Shown: positions 28,014-35,607 of the stretch, one piece after another | How positions within the stretch are numbered: the first letter of the stretch is position 1 | Layout: each line of letters opens with the position of its first letter | DNA from: Gammaproteobacteria bacterium 39-13 | GTDB taxonomy: Bacteria > Pseudomonadota > Gammaproteobacteria > Berkiellales > Berkiellaceae | Direction of reading: 5' to 3' | NCBI GenBank assembly: GCA_001898235.1 | Contig: MKTN01000001.1 | Span: forward strand, 113,759 to 177,758 | Length of the DNA: 64,000 nucleotides | Translations under genes and position numbers: made by a program | The notes under the pieces: generated by a model | Seen by the model: the letters and a program-made list of their open reading frames with translations, nothing else | Told to the model about the DNA's origin: nothing | Database searches by the model: none

Positions 28014-28595
28014 ATGCCTCTCACCCTTAATACCAGCCCTTCAGTTAACAGCGCCCAAGCAATCGCAGCTATTGAAGATATTTTAACGATATACATTAAA
28101 AGTAGTGAAAATAATAAGAGTCGCACTTGGTTCCATCAAGCAAATAATGAACTCAGTAAATTTAGAGTATTCTGTCAAACTGAAAAAAGAGATGTTTATG
28201 CTATACAAGCCTACGTTCTTGAAAAACTAGCCCCCACATTTACCACAATTGGCAACCGCTTATTCGGACAATCAGGCTCTAGCTTACTTAGGTTACAATT
28301 AGAAAGAATCGCAGAAAACTGGACAAAAACGGATACCGCCTTTTTAGAAGAGCTTCAAAACATGTTAGGACCCGACAACAGCGAAAATAACGGAGAAGCC
28401 ATCCAAATTATGGATTCAATATTTTTTGATTCGTTGACATCCTATACCCCGCAAAATAATACTCCCACTCGCAACTTATCCTCATCAGAAGATATACCGC
28501 AAGAAATGTATAAAACAGCGCTATGTGATCCCCTAAGCACTTCACAAGAAGAAGAAACACAGAAACTCCAAAAGGCGCATATCTTTTACAAATAA
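28014..28595 (+). CDS. Hypothetical soluble protein
   Basis: 193 residues from the ATG at 28014, chosen for AAGGAA upstream; an ATG twelve codons earlier has no ribosome site. It is mostly alpha-helical and polar, with a C-terminal 50 residues that look disordered (TPQNNTPTRNLSSSEDIP). No recognised domain. The stop is 30 bases before the glutathione S-transferase ATG, so the two may be co-transcribed. Low-complexity ends and lack of homology to anything I know fit an effector-like or lineage-specific protein. Confidence 0.5.
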   Translation: MPLTLNTSPSVNSAQAIAAIEDILTIYIKSSENNKSRTWFHQANNELSKFRVFCQTEKRDVYAIQAYVLEKLAPTFTTIGNRLFGQSGSSLLRLQLERIAENWTKTDTAFLEELQNMLGPDNSENNGEAIQIMDSIFFDSLTSYTPQNNTPTRNLSSSEDIPQEMYKTALCDPLSTSQEEETQKLQKAHIFYK

Positions 28596-28625
28596 ATTTT
28601 TAATACCAAAATTTTAGAGGCATTA

Positions 28626-29252
28626 ATGAAATTATTTTATAGTAACAGTGTTTGTTCATTAGCTGTTCGGATCATTATTCATGAACTTGGTATTACATGC
28701 GATTATGTATCCGTGAACTTGAAGGCCAAACAAACAGAAACCGGAAAGGATTTTTTAGCAATAAATCCTAAAGGTGCCGTACCTGTGCTGCAGTTAAAGA
28801 ATAACGAAATATTAACTGAAAACGCGGTTATTCTGCAGTTTTTAGCAGATACCCATAAAAGAATCGATTTATTGCCTCCGATAGGCGATATAAAAAGATA
28901 TCGCACACTAGAATGGTTAAATTTTGTTAGTACCGATCTACACCGTTATTGCGCCCCATTATTTTGGTCGCGGCTCTCAAACCATGATAAACAAAATATT
29001 TTTGCACCAATTTTAAAAAATAAATTGAATGTGGTAGAAAAACTATTGAGTCAGAATATCTATATGATGGGTGATACATTTTCAATAGCAGATAGTTATT
29101 TATTTGTCATCTTAATTTGGTTAGCAAAACTCAACATGGGTATGTCTGAGTGGCCAAATTTACTGCGCTATTTTAAGCTAATGAAACAACGTTTTTCTGT
29201 TAAACAAGCTTTAGAAGAAGAAGCCTTAGTCGCACTTGATTTTAATGCTTAA
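28626..29252 (+). CDS. Glutathione S-transferase family protein
   Basis: 208 residues. The thioredoxin-like N-domain has KLFYSNSVCSLAVRIIIHEL, the cis-proline loop GAVPVLQL and the glutathione-contact TENAVILQFLAD. The helical C-domain ends with the GDTFSIADSYLFVILIW N-capping motif. This is the bacterial beta-like GST layout: cytoplasmic dimers that conjugate or reduce with glutathione. The Cys at position 10 fits beta-class enzymes. AGAGG lies before the ATG. Confidence 0.9.
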   Translation: MKLFYSNSVCSLAVRIIIHELGITCDYVSVNLKAKQTETGKDFLAINPKGAVPVLQLKNNEILTENAVILQFLADTHKRIDLLPPIGDIKRYRTLEWLNFVSTDLHRYCAPLFWSRLSNHDKQNIFAPILKNKLNVVEKLLSQNIYMMGDTFSIADSYLFVILIWLAKLNMGMSEWPNLLRYFKLMKQRFSVKQALEEEALVALDFNA

Positions 29253-29316
29253 CTTCATCGCACGTTTCTTATAATTTTCAACTTATCATCTCATTTCCCG
29301 TTAGAGTAGGCTCTAT

Positions 29317-29345
29317 GTATAAGTGTAACTAAGTTACACTTATAC
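29317..29345. promoter_or_regulatory. Perfect palindrome with 14-base arms and 1-base centre
   Basis: GTATAAGTGTAACT, then A, then AGTTACACTTATAC, between the GST gene and the convergent microcin-like gene. It could be a two-way terminator, but the near-zero loop is more like a protein-binding site or a cruciform. Confidence 0.5.
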
Positions 29346-29387
29346 AATAATGGCTTCGTTTCAGTGAAAGATTGAGCGTTTAACAAT

Positions 29388-29570
29388 TTATCCTGATATC
29401 GCTTTATAAACCACCATCACTGGAAGAACGATAGGAAAAGCTGAAACAGCAAATGCTGCTAAAGAAAATGAATAAAGAATATCAGCTGTGGAAATTTGAT
29501 CTTCCGTAAAAACATCAAATGTACCACTTCCTGATATTTTTGAAATTTCTGCTGCTAGTAATGTTCTCAT
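29388..29570 (-). CDS. Small peptide with a microcin-V-like double-glycine-type leader
   Basis: 60 residues behind AGGAG six bases before the ATG. The N-terminus MRTLLAAEISKISGSG closely follows the leader of colicin/microcin V (MRTLTLNELDSVSGG) and the general M-R-x-L-x3-E-L/I-x2-I/V-S-G-G rule, with GSG in place of GG. The core (about 44 residues) is acidic at first and then hydrophobic (LYSFSLAAFAVSAFPIVLPV), as in pore-forming class II microcins. Such leaders are cut and exported by a C39-peptidase ABC transporter; none is in the window, nor is an immunity gene. Peptide and ribosome site are seen directly; the bacteriocin role is inferred. Confidence 0.55.
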   Translation of the reverse strand: MRTLLAAEISKISGSGTFDVFTEDQISTADILYSFSLAAFAVSAFPIVLPVMVVYKAISG

Positions 29571-29828
29571 GTTATCTCCTAGTTACACTATTTTGCTCAA
29601 ATACTTAACTTATCATGTGCTTCCCTTTTCATGTGAGGGAATAGAATATCTTTTCTATTTTTCAAGTCAATCTAAATATCATTAGTTGCATCTCTTGCAT
29701 TTGTGTTATACCTTATCTTGAAGATTTACAAATGTTCTGAAGCATGCTCACATCTCATTTATATGCCCACTTTTCGCTGAGCTCAGTATCATCTGATCGA
29801 TAAAAACATATAAAATATAGGTATAAAA

Positions 29829-30233
29829 ATGCATAAGCAAAATGAATATCCCATTACTTTGCAAGTAACCCATGACATCCTGGCAGTATGTCGATTGTCT
29901 CCCGATGATAAATTACCACAATGGATCAATATAGAAAAAAGCAAATTTATTTCTATCACAAAAACGGATGAAGAATTATCCATAGTATGCGACCAATCGA
30001 TTGTTGATGAAAATGTTAAAGCGGAAAAGGGTTGGCGAATGCTAAGAATCAAAGGTCAATTAGATTTCTCCTTAGTCGGGATTTTGAAACGTGTCATCAC
30101 CCCTTTATCTGAAAATGGCATCAGTATTTATGCCATATCAACTTACGATACCGATTATATCCTCATTCAAGAGAAACAATTTGAAGAAGCTATCGAACGT
30201 TTAATGCAATTTTTTAAAATTGAAGTCCTTTAA
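29829..30233 (+). CDS. ACT domain-containing protein (CASTOR-like)
   Basis: 134 residues. The C-terminal half reads RIKGQLDFSLVGILKRVITP, then LSENGISIYAISTYDTDYIL, the double-ACT pattern of small bacterial proteins annotated as ACT/CASTOR-like amino-acid sensors. The N-terminal half (QVTHDILAVCRLSPDDKLP) also matches that family. These proteins probably bind an amino acid, but no bacterial target is established. The stop is 17 bases before the next start, so it forms an operon with the 2H phosphoesterase-like gene. Confidence 0.8.
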   Translation: MHKQNEYPITLQVTHDILAVCRLSPDDKLPQWINIEKSKFISITKTDEELSIVCDQSIVDENVKAEKGWRMLRIKGQLDFSLVGILKRVITPLSENGISIYAISTYDTDYILIQEKQFEEAIERLMQFFKIEVL

Positions 30234-30250
30234 GGTAACAAGGCTCTCTC

Positions 30251-30715
30251 TTGGAAAATATTCCTATGAAAGATAATCAGTTAATTATTACCCCCATTAG
30301 CAATCAACATTTAATTGAATACGCAAAAATGCTCCCTCATCAGGGAGCGCTAAAATTATCTGCAGATAAACTTCTCTATGTGGATATAGATGACAGATAT
30401 ATACACAAACTTTGTCCCTTACTAAATGAGCCGAATGTTGAAAAGCCCGATTATTTTTCAATTGGCATCGGATCACATATCAGCGTCATCTACCCTAATG
30501 AATTAGAAGAGCCTGAATTCAATCATGGAATACTTATCGATTTTGAGGTAAATTCACTATTTAGCGCAGAAACAACAGATAAAATCTATTTTGCTCTAAC
30601 TATACATTCGCCTCGCTTACTAGAGATCCGTGTCAAAAATAAACTCCCCAAAAAATTGAATTTAAATGGCTACATTGTTGATTTACATACCACAATAGGC
30701 ATTATCCGAAAATAA
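30251..30715 (+). CDS. 2H phosphoesterase-like (Swiss-army-knife RNA-repair-like) protein
   Basis: 154 residues from a TTG at 30251 (an ATG at 30266 is the alternative). Two H-x-[ST]-hydrophobic motifs, HISV (H76) and HTTI (H146), are separated by 70 residues, each in a beta-strand context. This is the hallmark of 2H phosphoesterases, which open 2',3'-cyclic phosphates or related linkages in RNA or nucleotides. It follows the ACT protein closely and is probably co-expressed. Superfamily membership is supported by both motifs; substrate and the link to the ACT protein are unknown. Confidence 0.6.
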   Translation: MENIPMKDNQLIITPISNQHLIEYAKMLPHQGALKLSADKLLYVDIDDRYIHKLCPLLNEPNVEKPDYFSIGIGSHISVIYPNELEEPEFNHGILIDFEVNSLFSAETTDKIYFALTIHSPRLLEIRVKNKLPKKLNLNGYIVDLHTTIGIIRK

Positions 30716-30827
30716 CAATGAATAAATGCCTCACCTTTTTTAATTAGCACAACTAACTATTTCAAGGCTGTCCCACAGCGTCATTTAACATGCTATAAAT
30801 AAGAAATGACTTTAAGGGAAGAGAGCT

Positions 30828-32270
30828 ATGAAAAATCACCTGCTTCTTGCGTCATTTTTAACATTAAGCATTTCCTGGGGATATGGCAGTGCAAAACAGG
30901 TAGATAGCCCCCTTACTCCAAAAGAAGCCTATAAGCTCGCTAAAGAAGCTTATATCTTCTCTTTTCCACTCCTAATGAATTACCGAACCATGCACATGCA
31001 GGCCATTGACGAAAATTCAAAATTTTATAATGGCGGGTTTGGAAAATGGCGATCTTATGATCCTGCCTCGCCAGAAAATCAAGATGTCGTCACGCCCAAC
31101 ATTGATACCCCCTATTCCTTTGCATGGGTAGATTTACGCCAGGAACCTTGGGTATTAACCCTACCAAAAATTGATACGGCTCGTTACTATACCTCACAGT
31201 GGAATGATTTATGGGGATTTGTGTTAGATAATCCAGGCTCAATCAAAGATGGAAATGAAGGCGGTAATTTTCTATTGGCGGGGCCCAACTGGAAAGGCAA
31301 AAAACCTGAAGGAATCAAGCGCATTATCCAAGGAGAATCGAGTTTTTTAGGCAGCCTCACTCGAACAGAATTCTTAGGAAATAACGATCTTGATAATCTT
31401 TCTCAAATACAAAAAAATTACAAACTACAACCCTTATCTGCATTTTTAGGTAAAACTGCGCCAAAACCTGCTGCTAAAATTGAATGGCTACAGTGGAAAG
31501 AAGAAGATCTACATACCGATGCTGTTTTTACCTATGTTAATTTTTTACTTTCCCTCACTAAACCTAATGCGGCAGATCAAGCAATATTACATCGCATTGC
31601 TAAGCTCGGTATTATCGGCGGTAAACCTTGGCAACCTGAAAAATTAGATCCCAAAGTCCGTGAATATGTTCAACAAGGGATCATTGATGCCACCAGCCTT
31701 ATAGAAGAAGGGGCCAAAGAATCAAAAAATTCAAGTTCATTTTTTGGTAATCGTGAAACCATGCAAAATGAGTATTTACATCGAGCAGTAGGTGTCTATG
31801 CTGGTATGTTTAGCAATACAGCAGATCAAGCCTTTTATATTCCTTGGGACACTGACGCTGAAGGTCACTATTTAGATGGCAGTAAGTATGCCTATGAAAT
31901 TACATTTCCGGCAAATGGAGCACCGCCTGTTAAATACTTCTGGTCTATCACGATGTATTCCCTAACAGATCATTTCTTAGTCGCTAATCCTATTCACCGC
32001 TATTCAATCAATAGCCGAAATCCTATAGTGAAGGAAAAAGACGGCGCCATGACTATTTTTATCTCACATCGCTCTCCAGGAAAAGATAAAGAATTGAACT
32101 GGCTACCAACGCCTAAAGGGCCATTTTATATGGTGCTTCGTACCTACGGCCCTTCGACGTCAATAGTGGATGAAAAATGGGAGATGCCGGTCGTGAAGGC
32201 TGTCCCGGCCCATTCAGCACTGATGGGTTCGATTTATCATATGCTTAATTGGTTTTCATCCGATCATTAA
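30828..32270 (+). CDS. DUF1254/DUF1214 family secreted protein
   Basis: 480 residues with a signal peptide (HLLLASFLTLSISWGYGSA). The N-terminal DUF1254 block (EAYIFSFPLLMNYRTM, then NIDTPYSFAWVDLRQEPWVL and YYTSQWNDLWG) and the C-terminal DUF1214 block (PPVKYFWSITMYS, then SHRSPGKDKELNWLPTPKGP) are both complete. Such proteins are periplasmic or extracellular with no agreed activity and are common in environmental proteobacteria. The start has a GGGAAGAGAG ribosome site. It is convergent with the porin gene, 20 bases apart. Confidence 0.9.
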   Translation: MKNHLLLASFLTLSISWGYGSAKQVDSPLTPKEAYKLAKEAYIFSFPLLMNYRTMHMQAIDENSKFYNGGFGKWRSYDPASPENQDVVTPNIDTPYSFAWVDLRQEPWVLTLPKIDTARYYTSQWNDLWGFVLDNPGSIKDGNEGGNFLLAGPNWKGKKPEGIKRIIQGESSFLGSLTRTEFLGNNDLDNLSQIQKNYKLQPLSAFLGKTAPKPAAKIEWLQWKEEDLHTDAVFTYVNFLLSLTKPNAADQAILHRIAKLGIIGGKPWQPEKLDPKVREYVQQGIIDATSLIEEGAKESKNSSSFFGNRETMQNEYLHRAVGVYAGMFSNTADQAFYIPWDTDAEGHYLDGSKYAYEITFPANGAPPVKYFWSITMYSLTDHFLVANPIHRYSINSRNPIVKEKDGAMTIFISHRSPGKDKELNWLPTPKGPFYMVLRTYGPSTSIVDEKWEMPVVKAVPAHSALMGSIYHMLNWFSSDH

Positions 32271-32290
32271 AAGGAATATCCCTACTCTGA

Positions 32291-33421
32291 TTAATTGCTG
32301 TTACTAAATTTATAAACACATTCTAAAGCAAAAGATTGTTGCACCTTTTTAGGGGTATCAGAGCCACGATGCATGAAAGCATTGGCATTCGAAATATCAC
32401 GTCGCGTTTCGCCGCGAAATTCTATATTTTTCCACGGTGCATATCCCAAGGTGAAAGTCATTTCTTTAAGCGTTTGGTGTGTGCCTGTACGGTAACCATT
32501 TCGGTCACTAAAATCTTCTCCGCGCAAAGAGACTCTCCAATTCTCGTTTAATTTATAATTAAAATAAGCCGCAATACCTTGCCATACTGCCTTACCGACA
32601 ATGCTGCTGCCTTCTATCGTGACATTATTTTGCACACCATAATCATAATTTAGCACTAAGCTCATGCTGTCAGACATTTGATAAGCAGCAACTAAATCTA
32701 TCAAGGTTCGAGTACCAACAGGACCTGTCGCTGTGCGTGCAACAACGCGTTCTTCTCCTGTATAACCTTGCGCTGAAAAAGAAAATATTTTTCCTGGATT
32801 AAATGCTATTCCAAATTCTAAGGTCTTATCACGACTTGTATCGCGGATATTATCCCAACCATTGTTGACACCTAAAATGAATTTTAAACTATCAGTAATA
32901 GTATAAATTGTGCGCACGCCTGTGTGGGTAATAGGGGTTGCCAATGTATAGAGCAATGAACGAGAAAAGTTAGTGTTGGCCGTGGTATCCACCACTTCTG
33001 CGCCTGTCAACGTGATAAATCTTCCCGCCATTACTGTTAATGGCGATAGCCCGTATTGTGCATAAACTTGTAATAGATCAAATCCTATCGGACCATCCCC
33101 AGTTTGTGCATTATAACCATAAGGTGCAGTGGTTATTGCATCTCGACCAAAAATAGGATTAATCAATCCGCCTATTCCGTCATCTGGTTGATAGGCAACT
33201 GTTGCGGCTATTTGCTGCAATGTGAATCCATCTTCTTTGATATCAAAACTGCGATCAAAGATCCCACCTTGAAATTGATTAGCAGCAACCAAATAATTAT
33301 AAGAAGTATCCAAGTAGCCGGAAATTTTAACACCACAGCAAGGATCGTTATTCTCTTTGTTTGCAGCAAGCAAGGGAAAAGATAATCCAGAGATTAGCGC
33401 TAATGTGCATATTTTTTTCAT
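32291..33421 (-). CDS. Outer-membrane beta-barrel porin
   Basis: 376 residues with a signal peptide (KKICTLALISGLSFPLLA). The mature protein alternates polar and hydrophobic residues throughout and opens GVKISGYLDTSYNYL, with the 'LQVYAQYGLSPLTVMAGRF' and 'FNYKLNENWRVSLRGEDF' strands of the putative-porin/OmpL-like-2 family. It ends on a terminal strand (FALECVYKFSN). Two adjacent cysteines (CC) lie near the mature N-terminus. It should form a general or substrate-selective channel in the outer membrane. Barrel and signal are clear; specificity is unknown. Confidence 0.85.
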   Translation of the reverse strand: MKKICTLALISGLSFPLLAANKENNDPCCGVKISGYLDTSYNYLVAANQFQGGIFDRSFDIKEDGFTLQQIAATVAYQPDDGIGGLINPIFGRDAITTAPYGYNAQTGDGPIGFDLLQVYAQYGLSPLTVMAGRFITLTGAEVVDTTANTNFSRSLLYTLATPITHTGVRTIYTITDSLKFILGVNNGWDNIRDTSRDKTLEFGIAFNPGKIFSFSAQGYTGEERVVARTATGPVGTRTLIDLVAAYQMSDSMSLVLNYDYGVQNNVTIEGSSIVGKAVWQGIAAYFNYKLNENWRVSLRGEDFSDRNGYRTGTHQTLKEMTFTLGYAPWKNIEFRGETRRDISNANAFMHRGSDTPKKVQQSFALECVYKFSNSN

Positions 33422-33443
33422 TTTTATATCCTGGTTTCTCTTA

Positions 33444-34535
33444 TTATGATTGCACTATTTCAGTGCATCCTTCATTTTTATTTAAGACAATTGGATTTTG
33501 ACCGGTCAAGGTCGCTAAACATTTGGCTAAGCGTTGCGAATGCGTTGTCAGCCAAATTTGAGAATTTTTGCTTGCAGCATAAATGAGATTCGCCAAAGGT
33601 TCAATTAAATCAGGATGTAAACTCATTTCCGGTTCATTGATTGCCAAAAACTCAGGCGGGCGCGGGCTTAGTAGCGCCGCAATCAGACATAAATAGCGCA
33701 GCGTACCATCTGATAGCTCTCGTGCTTCTAAGGGACGTTTAATACCTGGTTGCTGTAACAAAATTTCAAATCTTCCATGATCACTTTTAATGATGAGTCT
33801 GCATCCTGGAAAGGCATCGTCGATAGCAGCAAATAGCGCCTCATCGTTTCCTATCTCAATAATGGTCTGTAGTGCTGCGGCATAGTCGACCCCATCATTG
33901 CTCATAACAGGAGTACGCACACTCACTTGAGGTAGTCTTAAAGGAGAGTAATTGTCTGTTCGAAAATGATGATAAAAACGCCAATTTCGCATGGTTTCTC
34001 TTATCACTGATAATTCAGGATACAAATGAGGCTCATGCAACTGAGACAAAATAGATTCTGTATGTGTTAATGGAACAGGATAAGTGATCCGTTCACCGCT
34101 CTGATTAACAACCCAAGTGACATTAGATTTACGTTCCAAAAAAGTTGTTGCCCGCCTTCTCTCGCCAAGCCAAACTGTTTCTTCCTTCACCTCTGGATCT
34201 AAACCAAACAGAGAAAGAGATAATCCTGCAGGCAATCCTAGCGCAAGCTCATAACAAAAAACTTCGGTTTTGACAGTCAGCGTCATCCGTACTGGTTTTT
34301 TGGTTCGAGTCGTATTTTTTCTTTCCCCTGCCCATAACACTGAAGGCATTCCACCTTCTAGCGCTAAAGTTTTAGCTAAATTACCTTCTGACGTTTTTCC
34401 TAAAAGAGAAATGGAGTTATATAAGTTACTTTTCCCGCAACCATTTGGACCGGTAATCACATTAATATGATTCAACGGTAAATGTAGATCTTGTAAAGAT
34501 CGATATCCTTTGACTGAAAACTCTAAAATAGGCAT
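33444..34535 (-). CDS. RecF/SMC-like AAA ATPase (AAA_21 type)
   Basis: 363 residues. Walker A is GPNGCGKS (29-36), the ABC-like signature is ARELSDGTLRYL, the Walker B region is EFLAINEPEMSLHP, and the switch histidine is in TTHS. The middle segment corresponds to a short coiled-coil arm as in other RecF-like, OLD-type ATPases. The Walker B aspartate position reads N (NEPE rather than DEPE), which may weaken Mg coordination. Relatives include stand-alone ATPases and defence ATPases. Here there is no nuclease, reverse transcriptase or toxin partner next to it, so a defence role is not supported. Confidence 0.85.
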   Translation of the reverse strand: MPILEFSVKGYRSLQDLHLPLNHINVITGPNGCGKSNLYNSISLLGKTSEGNLAKTLALEGGMPSVLWAGERKNTTRTKKPVRMTLTVKTEVFCYELALGLPAGLSLSLFGLDPEVKEETVWLGERRRATTFLERKSNVTWVVNQSGERITYPVPLTHTESILSQLHEPHLYPELSVIRETMRNWRFYHHFRTDNYSPLRLPQVSVRTPVMSNDGVDYAAALQTIIEIGNDEALFAAIDDAFPGCRLIIKSDHGRFEILLQQPGIKRPLEARELSDGTLRYLCLIAALLSPRPPEFLAINEPEMSLHPDLIEPLANLIYAASKNSQIWLTTHSQRLAKCLATLTGQNPIVLNKNEGCTEIVQS

Positions 34536-34723
34536 GACTGCGCCCCGTTTTATTTGGTGAACGATTTTAAACTGTTTTTATTTTTTCATCACGTTTTTAA
34601 ACAAAAGAATTTTTTAACATACTCATGATTAGACTTCCAAGGATTTTATCCAGCTTAAAAACTGCTATCTTTGTGGGTAGTTTATTGTCATTTATTTTGT
34701 AAATAAAATCAGGAGTAGATGCA

Positions 34724-34906
34724 ATGAAAACTGTCATTCAATTCGTGCTTTTAATAATGACTATTTCCTTAGCTGCCTGCCAAGGGCCAGGGGCTTCCTA
34801 TTCATCATCGTCATCATATCAATCAGGTGGAGCAGGGTACTATAGTGGTAACCTTTCACAAATGGAACACGAAGAGAATGAAGGTGAAATGCGCAATATA
34901 CGATAG
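34724..34906 (+). CDS. Small lipoprotein
   Basis: 60 residues behind AGGAG. N-terminal signal with lipobox LAAC; the mature part (about 40 residues) starts QGPGASYSSSSSYQSGG and ends in an acidic stretch (EHEENEGEM). Lipid attachment at the Cys and anchoring in the inner or outer membrane follow from the lipobox; the residue after Cys is Q, so Lol sorting to the outer membrane is expected. Function unknown. A hairpin terminator follows. Confidence 0.7.
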   Translation: MKTVIQFVLLIMTISLAACQGPGASYSSSSSYQSGGAGYYSGNLSQMEHEENEGEMRNIR

Positions 34907-34923
34907 CTTTATGTCTTCCCTAT

Positions 34924-34955
34924 AAAGATGATGGCTCGCTGGAGGCATCATCTTT
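34924..34955 (+). terminator. Terminator after the small lipoprotein gene
   Basis: AAAGATGATGGCTC pairs with GAGGCATCATCTTT (one mismatch) around a 4-base loop and continues TGTCT, 18 bases past the stop codon. Confidence 0.6.
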
Positions 34956-35039
34956 GTCTAGAAAAAATGACAATACGCGCTGAGATAGGATATTCTTAAG
35001 AAACTTTTAAATGTCAGAAAATTTTATTTGAAGAGAACA

Positions 35040-35450
35040 ATGATGATCTCTACAGTATTTTCCTATCCCTTAATTATCAAAGAAACACATCTTGACACAT
35101 TTGGTCATGTCAATAATGCTACCTATCTTACTTTACTTGAAGAAGCACGCTGGGAGCTGATAACTCATAATGGCTATGGCATCAAAAAAATCCAAGAAAC
35201 TGGCTTGGGGCCCACCATTCTTGAAATAAAATTGACGTTCTTGAAAGAACTACGCTTACGAGAAAAAGTGAACATTGAAACACAAATGATCTCTTATGAA
35301 GGAAAAATCGGCAAACTTGTGCAAAAAATCACTCGCGATGGTGAGGTTTGCTGCATTGCTGAGTTTGTTATTGCTCTTTTTAGTACGCGCGAAAGAAAAT
35401 TAGTACTACCAACACCCGAATGGTTGGTCGCCGTAGGAATGCAAGTTTGA
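35040..35450 (+). CDS. Acyl-CoA thioesterase, 4-hydroxybenzoyl-CoA/YbgC/FadM-like
   Basis: 136 residues from the ATG at 35040; a TTG four codons upstream is in frame. The hotdog-fold signature HLDTFGHVNNATYLTLLEEA contains the active-site Asp of the YbgC/FadM group. The central helix-to-strand part (LEIKLTFLKELRLREKVNIE) is typical. The enzyme hydrolyses acyl-CoA esters in the cytoplasm. It is a single gene between a lipoprotein and the J-domain/LRR gene. The class is firm; chain length preference is unknown. Confidence 0.85.
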   Translation: MMISTVFSYPLIIKETHLDTFGHVNNATYLTLLEEARWELITHNGYGIKKIQETGLGPTILEIKLTFLKELRLREKVNIETQMISYEGKIGKLVQKITRDGEVCCIAEFVIALFSTRERKLVLPTPEWLVAVGMQV

Positions 35451-35607
35451 GCCTTAAGCAAAGCCCCATACCTCTCAAAGAAGAAACCCAACACCGACTG
35501 CGAGAATGAATATTTTTTCTGTGTGTGTTTGGTCTATTTTGATGGTCTTGTGCTGCCTGTTTGTTCACTTTTAGTTTCTGACGACATCGCGAATGTGACT
35601 TACAGAA

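Noticed and set aside
33444..34535. Anti-phage defence system built on the RecF-like ATPase
   Set aside because: No nuclease, reverse transcriptase, toxin or protease is adjacent, and the neighbours are a porin and a lipoprotein.
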